Source: a virus
Virus record (IMG/VR): IMGVR_UViG_3300009149_000019
Location: 1-64,000 of that record
Reading direction: 5' to 3' (one strand)
Length of the DNA: 64,000 nucleotides
The first letter of the stretch is position 1. Each line of letters opens with the position of its first letter. The position numbers and the translations under genes were made by a program. Under the pieces are notes generated by a model that did no database searches, was not told the DNA's origin, and worked only from the letters and a program-made list of their open reading frames with translations. Shown piece by piece: positions 15,880-23,631 of the stretch.

Positions 15880-16968
15880 ATGATAAAAAGGGTAAAAAGC
15901 CCTGGCTATAATTATGTGTTTGACAGTGAGAAGGGGTTATTTATTCGCTGGGGTAAAACAAAAGATGATGATCCTTTATTCTCTCCAGTTGGGCCGGAGA
16001 TCCTGGATCTTGAGATGTCCACGATCTGCCCTAGAGCCTGTGAGCATTGCTACAAGAGCAATACGAACGAAGGTAAGATGATGACGTTTAGTACGTTTAA
16101 GGATATCTTTCAAAAGTTCCCTAAAACGTTGACCCAGATCGCATTCGGTATCGGATCGTTCAGGGAAGCGAAATCGGAGCTGCTCGCAATGATGGAGTAT
16201 TGCAGAGCTAACAGTTACAACAAAGTAGTTCCAAATGTAACTGTTAACGGAGAAGATCTTACTACTGAAGACTATCAGGCTCTCGCAAAACTATGTGGAG
16301 CAGTGTCCGTGTCCTTTTATGACAAGGACAACTGCTACAGGGCAATAAACGCCCTTACGCAAAATGGGCTGTCACAAGCAAACATCCATATCATCCTTTC
16401 GGAAGAAACGTTACCTCTTTGTTATGAGGTAATGGATGATTTCCATAATGATGCTAGGCTTTCCATGCTCAATGCGATCGTCCTTCTGCTTCTTAAGCCG
16501 AAGGGTAAAAGGAATGTTCTTCACCCTGTACAGGACATGGGAAAGATAAAGGACTTGATTGATTATGCTTTTGAGCATGACGTTCCAATTGGGTTTGATT
16601 CCTGTACGGCTCCAATGTTTCTGAAGTCTGTGGAGCATAGAGAGGACTTTAAGGACCTGTCGATGACAGCAGAGCCTTGTGAGTCCTTTGGCCTCTTTTC
16701 TGCATATGTAAACGTGGATGGAGACTACTTTCCATGTTCTTTTGCTGAAGGTGAAGGAGATTGGAAAGAAGGAATGTCCGTGGTGGATTGCAAGGACTTT
16801 CTTAAGGACATCTGGTATTCGGAAAAGCTGGATGGATGGAGAAAGAAGTCTCTTGCATTGTCATCAGAGTGTGACTGTACCCTGTCTTCTCTCTGCAGGC
16901 CGTGTCCTATCTTTGACATAACTCCATGTCAGAGAGAAAACAGAAGACCAAAGGAGATGGAGGCATAA
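15880..16968 (+). CDS. Radical SAM/SPASM-like enzyme, 362 aa
   Basis: AGGAGG precedes the ATG. The 4Fe-4S site CPRACEHC (CxxxCxxC) is near residue 49. The C-terminal third carries further cysteines in SPASM-like order: CESFG, FPCSFAEG, then SECDCTLSSLCRPCP and ITPC, suited to auxiliary Fe-S clusters. Such enzymes commonly install crosslinks or other changes in peptides. It overlaps by one base the gene for a protein with a GFVSNSSSSSF leader and is bracketed by MoxR and VWA genes. A peptide or protein substrate is inferred. Confidence 0.8.
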   Translation: MIKRVKSPGYNYVFDSEKGLFIRWGKTKDDDPLFSPVGPEILDLEMSTICPRACEHCYKSNTNEGKMMTFSTFKDIFQKFPKTLTQIAFGIGSFREAKSELLAMMEYCRANSYNKVVPNVTVNGEDLTTEDYQALAKLCGAVSVSFYDKDNCYRAINALTQNGLSQANIHIILSEETLPLCYEVMDDFHNDARLSMLNAIVLLLLKPKGKRNVLHPVQDMGKIKDLIDYAFEHDVPIGFDSCTAPMFLKSVEHREDFKDLSMTAEPCESFGLFSAYVNVDGDYFPCSFAEGEGDWKEGMSVVDCKDFLKDIWYSEKLDGWRKKSLALSSECDCTLSSLCRPCPIFDITPCQRENRRPKEMEA

Positions 16969-17438
16969 TGAAGATTAGGACAGGATTTGTATCTAATTCA
17001 AGTTCCTCCAGCTTCATACTCTTTTTTAAAAAGGGGCATCCTAAGACAATACATGAGCTTAGGACTCTTCTTTTTGGAGAGGGCGAGACTGTTATTGGGT
17101 CTTCTGGAACAGAGTACAAAGCACAGACTATAGCAAAGACTGTGTTTAAGGATATAAAGAAGGCTAAGCCACTTACGAAGGTAAAGCTTTCTGAGCTACT
17201 GCAAGCGCTGTCTACGAGACATTGTGACCCTAATTATCCAACTGGGGGAAAGTCTTACGCAGAGGTGTTCATAGAAAACATTAAGTTTATGGACGGAGTA
17301 TCGCCTGTGCTAGACATGCTTGAGACACATGACTCGTACAAGCTAGAGTACGAGGACAATGCCTCTCCAATAGAGGCTGACCTGGAACATAGTGGGTTTC
17401 TTGATAATGTTCTGGGCTTTACCTTAAATAATCATTAG
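16968..17438 (+). CDS. Protein with conserved GFVSNSSSSSF leader, 156 aa
   Basis: The ATG at 16968 shares a base with the upstream TAA, with GGAGATGGAGG as ribosome site; an upstream in-frame ATG lacks such support. The N-terminus MKIRTGFVSNSSSSSF belongs to a recurrent family of phage and bacterial hypothetical proteins sharing this leader; function unknown to me. The rest is a mixed domain without catalytic motifs. Coupling to the SPASM-like enzyme makes the serine-rich leader a candidate modification target, which is inference. Confidence 0.65.
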   Translation: MKIRTGFVSNSSSSSFILFFKKGHPKTIHELRTLLFGEGETVIGSSGTEYKAQTIAKTVFKDIKKAKPLTKVKLSELLQALSTRHCDPNYPTGGKSYAEVFIENIKFMDGVSPVLDMLETHDSYKLEYEDNASPIEADLEHSGFLDNVLGFTLNNH

Positions 17439-17449
17439 AAGGAGATATA

Positions 17450-18949
17450 ATGACAAAACCAGCTTCAGCTTCTGTAAAGGAGAAGGGAAAAGAGAAGCCG
17501 ATGCGCACCTATGAGCAACTGCAAAAGCAGTTCAGGCCTACAATTAACAGCTTAACTGCTGGCCTTATCATCATAGAGCATGTGCTTGGATACTTCCTTG
17601 CGAAGTTCCAGATTCACATTGTTCCGGATGAAAAGGCAGGTGATCGTAGGTTTAGGGGCGCTCCTGGAATGACGGATGGAAGAGACATCTATTTAGTTCC
17701 AGGAAATATGGAAACAACCCCATCCCCTGGAGTTATCCAATTTATTATTGTCCACGAGGTGTACCACCTCTTCCTGAATCATCATGATAGAAGAGGGTAC
17801 AGAGACCCAATCTTGTGGAATCTTGCTGCTGACTGTGAAATACATGAACAGTTCATCAGGCCACATTTAAGGAACACCAATGTATCCTGCCTTCCTGCCG
17901 CTAGAAAGTCTACTGATGACATAGAGCATTATATGGATTCTCTGTGTATATCGGCTAAGTACCTGAAGAAGGCGAATGACACCATAGATCCGGGAGACCC
18001 GGCAGAAATAATCTTCGATAAGCTCAAAAAAGAGCAGGACAAGATTAAGATCGAAATTGTCGGGTTTGGTTCCGGTGACGGTTCCGGTGACGGTGACGGT
18101 GATGGTGACGGTGACGGTGATGGTGACGGTGACGGTGCTCCTAACGGAGGAGGGGGTGATGGTAAAAATGGTACTGTTCGTGTAAAAGTTACAATTAATG
18201 GGGAGAGTAGATACACTCAATACTCTTTGGATGAGCTTCCCCAGGAAGTAAAAGACCAGATCCAGAGAAGTGTTTCCGAAGCCCTTCAATCAGCAAAGAT
18301 GAGGGGATCGGAAAGTGCAGCTATCTTTGAGCGTGTACTTAAGCGTTCACGTGTTGCAAAGAAATGCCTCTCTCTTATCAAGAATTTTGCTAAGCATCTG
18401 GATGCTAAGATGGGATACCTGTGGTCAAGGAGAACCTTCACAAGAAGGAACTTGATTATCAAGAACTTCCCAGGAGTAATGAAGAAAAAGAAAATAATCC
18501 GGACTATGGCTGTTGCCATAGATGAATCTGGGTCTATGAGTGATCAGGAGATAAGTGAGATCATTTATGGTCTTTATGATCTGATCACGAGCAGTCTGGT
18601 CCACATCAGGGAGCTGGTAATTATCCGGCATGATGTGGAAATAAATGTCGAGAGGATCCTTGAGACCTCCAAGCTTGGAAAGTATGTACGGAAGTTTGGA
18701 GGAGGGACTTCTCACCAGAATGTGTTTAAATTCCTTAAAAACGAGGAAGAGGACAAGAAGGAGAAAGCACCTTGTCTTGTCGTATTTATAACTGATGCAT
18801 GCAGTGACATAGAGCACATGCCATGGAATCAGTTGAAAATGGAAAAGCTGTGGCTCATCACAGGAGATACAGACTATGAGGGGAACATGGAGAAACTACC
18901 CGGGATAGGTAGGGTCTTGAACGTTAATAAGACAGAAGCCGGACAGTAA
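17450..18949 (+). CDS. Metallopeptidase-like plus VWA domain protein, 499 aa
   Basis: AAGGAGA precedes the ATG. The N-terminal domain has a zinc-binding motif HEVYH near residue 101 followed by the sequence LFLNHHDR, as in the putative metallopeptidase domain of DUF2201 proteins. A linker of Gly-Asp repeats follows (about residues 206-229). The C-terminal VWA-like domain has the MIDAS motif DESGS near 358. MoxR-VWA pairs commonly work together; the MoxR gene is three genes upstream. Whether the HExxH site is catalytic is unknown. Confidence 0.8.
   Translation: MTKPASASVKEKGKEKPMRTYEQLQKQFRPTINSLTAGLIIIEHVLGYFLAKFQIHIVPDEKAGDRRFRGAPGMTDGRDIYLVPGNMETTPSPGVIQFIIVHEVYHLFLNHHDRRGYRDPILWNLAADCEIHEQFIRPHLRNTNVSCLPAARKSTDDIEHYMDSLCISAKYLKKANDTIDPGDPAEIIFDKLKKEQDKIKIEIVGFGSGDGSGDGDGDGDGDGDGDGDGAPNGGGGDGKNGTVRVKVTINGESRYTQYSLDELPQEVKDQIQRSVSEALQSAKMRGSESAAIFERVLKRSRVAKKCLSLIKNFAKHLDAKMGYLWSRRTFTRRNLIIKNFPGVMKKKKIIRTMAVAIDESGSMSDQEISEIIYGLYDLITSSLVHIRELVIIRHDVEINVERILETSKLGKYVRKFGGGTSHQNVFKFLKNEEEDKKEKAPCLVVFITDACSDIEHMPWNQLKMEKLWLITGDTDYEGNMEKLPGIGRVLNVNKTEAGQ
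18068..18138 (+). repeat. Hexanucleotide repeat coding for Gly-Asp linker
   Basis: Imperfect copies of GGTGAC/GGTGAT run through this stretch with two GGTTCC units at the start, translating to alternating Gly-Ser and Gly-Asp. It is in frame and sits between the metallopeptidase-like and VWA domains as a flexible acidic linker. Copy number probably varies by slippage. Confidence 0.85.
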
Positions 18950-18957
18950 AAGGAATA

Positions 18958-18992
18958 CAAGGGGCATGAGTATAATGTTCATGCCCCTTTTT
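18958..18992 (+). terminator. Rho-independent terminator after the VWA gene
   Basis: GGGGCATGA (18961-18969) pairs perfectly with TCATGCCCC (18979-18987), followed by five T residues. It ends the MoxR/SPASM/VWA cluster. Confidence 0.9.
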
Positions 18993-18999
18993 AACAAAT

Positions 19000-19121
19000 T
19001 TTAGGAGAGAAAGATGAAAAGACGACTAGTGACAACAAATAAGAAACGTTGTCTTATACAAATAACTTATCTTTTTGTCTGCTTTCTACAGACAATAAAA
19101 AGCCCTGGACGAGGGCTTTAT
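19000..19121 (+). ncRNA. Triple-hairpin leader or small RNA before the topoisomerase gene
   Basis: Three consecutive hairpins lie between the upstream terminator and the topoisomerase start: GACAAC 19031-19036 with GTTGTC 19048-19053; TTGTCTG 19075-19081 with CAGACAA 19089-19095; AAAGCCCT 19099-19106 with AGGGCTTT 19112-19119 followed by ATCTT. The last resembles a weak terminator directly before the ribosome site. A small RNA, an attenuator or a protective 5' leader are all possible. A 46-codon frame from 19014 with an AGGAGAG ribosome site overlaps all three hairpins and is judged less likely. Confidence 0.5.
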
Positions 19122-19134
19122 CTTAGGAGGGGTA

Positions 19135-21198
19135 ATGGCGGCTCGTATTGCTGATCTACTTGGTCAAAAGGCCAGAACCGAAATTAAATTTAAAAATAAA
19201 AAGAAACAGGCTGCTCCAGTAGAAAAGTCTGTTGAAAAGCCTGCTCCAAAGAAGGTTGCGAAGCCTGTTCCTGCTCCAAAGAAAGTAAAGGAAGTTCAGG
19301 AGAAGACTTCTCCTAGGAAAGGCAGAGGGTATACAGAGGAAAACATTCGTGTATACTCTGACATGGCAGCTGTCCGTAAAAGACCTGCTATGTACATTGG
19401 ATCAGTGAAAGATGCAACTCCTCTGGTTAATGAAGTCTTGGATAATGCCAATGACGAGGCTATGGGAGGCCACGCTAGCCAGGTTGTTGTTCAGAAAATG
19501 GGTGACGAGATAATTGTCACTGACACAGGAAGGGGTATGCCACTTGGAGCCAAGAAGGAGAAGAGCGGGATGGTCCCTGTTCCTGTTCTTCTTTGTACGA
19601 AGCTCCACTCAGGCGGGAAGTTTGACTCCCGGGCCTATGAATATTCCTCCGGTCTTCACGGAGTTGGGCTGGTGGCAGTTAACGCACTCAGCTCGTTCTT
19701 TGAGATAGAGGTGTACAAGAGTGAGAGGAATAAGAAGAAGGCCCCAAAAGGGTCCTATTTTTACTTCAAAGGTACCTTCAGGAATCAGAAGCTCGAATCT
19801 AAAGAGGAGAGTACTGTGTCTGGTAAACGCCCGTTCTCTACCAGGGTTACGTTTACTCCTGATAAGAACGTGTTCTCTTCGATCGGGTTTGACATAGACC
19901 ATATCAGACAACGTATGGAGTTTATGGCTGCCTGGAACAAGAAGAATACAACATACTTTTTAATAAATGGGGAAGTACAGGAAGAGATAAGTGCAACCCC
20001 AGATAGTTTCTTTCAGAAGTATGTAACTAAAGGTAGAGAAACTATGATGGATCCTATATGTATCAGCATAGAAGATAAGAAGAATCACAGGAAATTGGTG
20101 GTTACTCTTGCTATCTGTGATGATGCTAGAAGGGATACATACGGGTTAGTTAACTTCCTGTTAACACCTCAGGGAACACATATAACTGGTGTAACAAATT
20201 CTTTCAGTAATGTTATGCTAGGTCTTATAAGTTCCGGAAAGAAGGCAAAAGAGACTGAAATGTTAGAAAAAGGGGATACAACCATTGGACTTAGAATGAT
20301 GGTTAGCATCTTTCTTCCTGAGAACATCCTATCTCTTGATGGTCAGACCAAGGAAAAGCTGGAAACAGAGAGGAAGCATTTTCAGGGCTTACTTGATCAG
20401 TTTGAAATCCAGCTGGCCTCTGAGCTTAAGTCTCATCCGATGATAGGTGAGATCATAGCACGTATACGTGCTTATCGTGCTAAGCTTGAGCATAGCACTG
20501 TTTTTAAAAATAGGTCTGTGCGTGGGATCACTTCTGAGGAAGATATCCTCATAGACTGTACATCCAACAATGGAGAGCTGTACTTGGTAGAGGGTGAGTC
20601 TGCTCTTGGTGGATTCAAGATGGCTAGAAATCCTGATTGCCATGCGTTGATACCGATGGGCGGGAAGGTCACTAATCCTATAGCTGCCTCTATGACTAAG
20701 CTTCTTAGGAGTAAGGAGTTCTCAAGTCTAGTGCAGGCTCTAGGCATAGGGGCTCGTTTATCCATGGATACAGTGATAGATGTCTCAAAGTTACGGTATC
20801 GTCGTATCATAGTGTCTTGCGATGCTGATGATGACGGAAAGCACATTACTGTACTGGTATTAGCTTTCTTCATGCGATGGTATCCAGAGCTTGTTAAAAG
20901 CGGCTTCATCTTCGTTGTTGAGGCTCCGCTCTTTAAGGTGACATCCAAAAGAAAAAGGATGCCAGCGTGGTCTTTTAAGGAAGCTCAAGCCTTAATGGAT
21001 AAATTTCCTGGATCTACTCTTACACGATTTAAGGGTTTAGGGGAAATGAATCCTGATGAGGTAAAGGAGTATTTACTTACTCCAAGGTCAAGACGGCTTC
21101 TTCAAATTAAGTGGGCTGATGAAAGCTCAATAGAATACGTGACGGCTCTTCTTAACTCTTCAGAGTTAAGGCAGAAGCTAGTCGATGAAAAGGAGTAA
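19135..21198 (+). CDS. Type II DNA topoisomerase ATPase/Toprim subunit, 687 aa
   Basis: A GyrB/ParE-type subunit. After a Lys/Pro/Ala-rich extension of about 60 residues come the GHKL ATPase motifs: MYIGS, NEVLDNANDEA near 97, DTGRGMP and LHGVGLVAVNA. The Toprim domain has EGESA near 485 and DADDDGKH near 562, then FKGLGEMNP. ATP-driven strand passage with the breakage-reunion subunit two genes downstream would relieve supercoils during phage replication, as T4 gp39 with gp52. The N-terminal extension is unusual. AGGAGGGG fixes the start. Confidence 0.95.
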   Translation: MAARIADLLGQKARTEIKFKNKKKQAAPVEKSVEKPAPKKVAKPVPAPKKVKEVQEKTSPRKGRGYTEENIRVYSDMAAVRKRPAMYIGSVKDATPLVNEVLDNANDEAMGGHASQVVVQKMGDEIIVTDTGRGMPLGAKKEKSGMVPVPVLLCTKLHSGGKFDSRAYEYSSGLHGVGLVAVNALSSFFEIEVYKSERNKKKAPKGSYFYFKGTFRNQKLESKEESTVSGKRPFSTRVTFTPDKNVFSSIGFDIDHIRQRMEFMAAWNKKNTTYFLINGEVQEEISATPDSFFQKYVTKGRETMMDPICISIEDKKNHRKLVVTLAICDDARRDTYGLVNFLLTPQGTHITGVTNSFSNVMLGLISSGKKAKETEMLEKGDTTIGLRMMVSIFLPENILSLDGQTKEKLETERKHFQGLLDQFEIQLASELKSHPMIGEIIARIRAYRAKLEHSTVFKNRSVRGITSEEDILIDCTSNNGELYLVEGESALGGFKMARNPDCHALIPMGGKVTNPIAASMTKLLRSKEFSSLVQALGIGARLSMDTVIDVSKLRYRRIIVSCDADDDGKHITVLVLAFFMRWYPELVKSGFIFVVEAPLFKVTSKRKRMPAWSFKEAQALMDKFPGSTLTRFKGLGEMNPDEVKEYLLTPRSRRLLQIKWADESSIEYVTALLNSSELRQKLVDEKE

Positions 21199-21200
21199 TA

Positions 21201-22229
21201 ATGCCAATTAAGGTAACACATATGAAAGGCCTATCACAAGAGGACCTCACCTCTTTTATGAGAAAAGCAATTAAGAAGGAGGGCGAAACTCAGGGATCTG
21301 TTGTAAGAAAGTCGATCAGATCCTTTTACTGGAGAACCCTCTTTCCAGAGTTTACGGCTGACGTCATTGAGACATGGTTCAGGCGTCAGGAACGCTACAA
21401 CGGGACCCGCCAGATGGAGCACGCGGTTTTCATAGCGTATGTTTCTGGGATTTCTGATGGAATACCATGGGCAGTCAACAACTACTGGAGGGGAAACATA
21501 GCACTCCAGCTTAAACACGCTTTGAGCGTGTGCTTACCTATTAGAGCGTCTATGGGTAAGCTTCCATTTACTTTCTTTCCTCGTATGAACTTTAAGTACG
21601 CCCGCTCCTCAGAGCAGGCAACGCATTTGATAGATGCAACCGCAATGGCACTATTCTTGACTAATGCAAGAATAGAGGATAAGGTTAGCTTTATTGTGGA
21701 AAGTCCGCCAATTTCAGGGTGGCACGAGTCTAATAGAGCATCTGTGCTGTCGGTTCTAGCTTCTGCTAAAAGTACCCAAGAGCTGTATGCCATGATAGAG
21801 GTCCTTTCTACATCTGTTAATAAGGATTTCTATGTAATGGCGTATGCGAAGACATTAGCTGGTGACGTAAGTGAACGCGCCTTTCTTGATATTCTGGAGT
21901 CAGGAGGGCCTGTAGTGGATGACATTGATCCCTTACTACTATTCCCGGTACTGTTTGATAGCCTATCAGCATCAACTGCTATCAAAGTACTGCAGGCCCT
22001 TAATAGTAATCAGCGCATAAAGGGACGTTCTTTTCTAACGGATGCTGTTCTTCTTGGGATACTATCCAGGAATAGTGAGAACTCCGTTAGAAATATTGTG
22101 TTAACATCAACCCCCGGTGCGGGGAGAGTTGAGGTTCTTCGTAAGAAGAACGAGAATGATATCATACGCATACGTGCTGCGTATGATAAGGCTATGGCCT
22201 TGGCTGGTGAGAAAGAAATGAGTGCTTAG
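21201..22229 (+). CDS. Hypothetical protein between topoisomerase genes, 342 aa
   Basis: It begins three bases after the upstream stop. Mostly helical; HEAT-like or other repeat architecture is possible but not demonstrated. Its C-terminal region (VLTSTPGAGRVEVLRKK) resembles part of the 475-aa protein at 25248 (LLRVTPDKGEIIAAFRKK). No known domain. Position between the two topoisomerase subunits may reflect function or chance insertion. Confidence 0.6.
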   Translation: MPIKVTHMKGLSQEDLTSFMRKAIKKEGETQGSVVRKSIRSFYWRTLFPEFTADVIETWFRRQERYNGTRQMEHAVFIAYVSGISDGIPWAVNNYWRGNIALQLKHALSVCLPIRASMGKLPFTFFPRMNFKYARSSEQATHLIDATAMALFLTNARIEDKVSFIVESPPISGWHESNRASVLSVLASAKSTQELYAMIEVLSTSVNKDFYVMAYAKTLAGDVSERAFLDILESGGPVVDDIDPLLLFPVLFDSLSASTAIKVLQALNSNQRIKGRSFLTDAVLLGILSRNSENSVRNIVLTSTPGAGRVEVLRKKNENDIIRIRAAYDKAMALAGEKEMSA

Positions 22230-22236
22230 ATGTATG

Positions 22237-22267
22237 GGGCTGGTATTATAATGGTATCAGCCCTTTT
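22237..22267 (+). terminator. Terminator before the topoisomerase small subunit
   Basis: GGGCTGGTA (22237-22245) pairs with TATCAGCCC (22255-22263) with one G-T pair, loop of 9, followed by TTTT. A convincing terminator or attenuator. Confidence 0.8.
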
Positions 22268-22284
22268 CCTGGAGGAAACCACGA

Positions 22285-23613
22285 ATGAGAGAGAAAATGA
22301 TAAGTGTAGACATCGCAGAGGCCATACGGAGTAACTATAAGGCCTTTGGGAAAAAGGAGAATGAGGACCGTAAGATCCCTAAAAGACGTGATGGCCTACG
22401 GCCTGTATCTCGTAGGGTCCTTTACTCCTCATACAAGTGTGGGATTGGAACAAAGTCTATGAAGAGTGCAGTCATCTGTGGAGATTGTTCTGGACACTAT
22501 CATCCTCACAGTGACGACATCATATACGGTGCCCTGGTAACTCTAACAAAGTCTGGGCTGTATGAGACTCAAGGAAATTTTGGGTCTATTCATGGGATGT
22601 CTCCTGCTTCCCCCGCTGCCAAACGGTATACGGACTGCAAATTAACAAAAGAAGCCACAGATATGATGTTTGGCTTAATAGACTTTGTGCCGTACACCAA
22701 AAATAATTTGAACTTTGAGGAACCTGACTTCCTCCCGACCAAATACCCTCTATGTTACTTCCAGAGTACTCTTAACTCTGGTATTGGTTTTGGTTATAGG
22801 GGTGATTACCCATCTTATAAGCTTGAAGACCTCAAACAGCGTTTGTTCTGGCTTATAAAGCAGAGGAAAACAGAACCAATCATCGAACCCTATTATGGTG
22901 ACTACTTAGAAGTTAAATCTTCAAAAGATGAACTAAAGAGACTTCTGACTACTGGGGAAGGGTCCATTACCTTTGTACCTAAAGTGGTTATCTCCGGACC
23001 TAAAACCATTTCCATCCTTGCGAACAGCATGGCTGGTAATTTTAAGAAGCAGGTCTTTTCAGTGTTTGATGACAAGATGCTCAAAGCTGGACAGGTTGGT
23101 ATTGTAGACAGGTCAACAACCAAGACAGAGGTTGTTATAACTTTCTACGGAAGAGGAATAAATCCGAAGGATTATGTAAAGTTGCTCTCCGATAGACTGT
23201 CCTTCGCTGTATCATACAACTGCATCTTTGTAAATGATGACCGGTCTATCGAGAAGGTGTCTGTTGATCAGATGCTTGTTGAGATATACCAGCAGTACAA
23301 GGATCTCTTCTTTAAGAAGATTGATTATGATGTTCAGCAGTTACAAAGAAAGATCTCAGACATGGACATAATCGCAAAAATTAGACCATTTCTGAGAAGA
23401 CATCTCGGAAGAGAAGTCACTGCTGAGCTGTCATCTATAATATCAGACCTTTCCAGGAATGCATCAATTCCTGTAGAAGACATCTCCAGGGTCATTGGTG
23501 CTTACAGCATCAAGGTACTCTTAACCTGTAATACAGACAGTACTGCCTTACAGGCAAAAGTTAAGGAGACGACTGCTAAAAAGACTGAAGCAGAAGTCAT
23601 ATCTCATTACTAA
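22285..23613 (+). CDS. Type II DNA topoisomerase breakage-reunion subunit, 442 aa
   Basis: A GyrA/ParC N-terminal type subunit: KIPKRRDGLRPVSRR, then CSGHYHPHSDD, QGNFGS, and the active-site tyrosine in AAKRYTD near residue 114. It lacks the C-terminal beta-pinwheel of GyrA/ParC, and its length is close to T4 gp52 (about 440 aa). Together with the 687-aa subunit it makes a T4-like phage topoisomerase. GGAGG supports the ATG. Confidence 0.93.
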   Translation: MREKMISVDIAEAIRSNYKAFGKKENEDRKIPKRRDGLRPVSRRVLYSSYKCGIGTKSMKSAVICGDCSGHYHPHSDDIIYGALVTLTKSGLYETQGNFGSIHGMSPASPAAKRYTDCKLTKEATDMMFGLIDFVPYTKNNLNFEEPDFLPTKYPLCYFQSTLNSGIGFGYRGDYPSYKLEDLKQRLFWLIKQRKTEPIIEPYYGDYLEVKSSKDELKRLLTTGEGSITFVPKVVISGPKTISILANSMAGNFKKQVFSVFDDKMLKAGQVGIVDRSTTKTEVVITFYGRGINPKDYVKLLSDRLSFAVSYNCIFVNDDRSIEKVSVDQMLVEIYQQYKDLFFKKIDYDVQQLQRKISDMDIIAKIRPFLRRHLGREVTAELSSIISDLSRNASIPVEDISRVIGAYSIKVLLTCNTDSTALQAKVKETTAKKTEAEVISHY

Positions 23614-23631
23614 TAATTTAAAGGGGGTTTC

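Noticed and set aside
18068-18138. CRISPR-like or other DNA repeat
   Set aside because: It is an in-frame Gly-Asp coding repeat without spacers.
19014-19154. 46-codon frame with AGGAGAG
   Set aside because: It overlaps three hairpins and runs into the topoisomerase gene in another frame; a leader or small RNA is more likely, though not proven.
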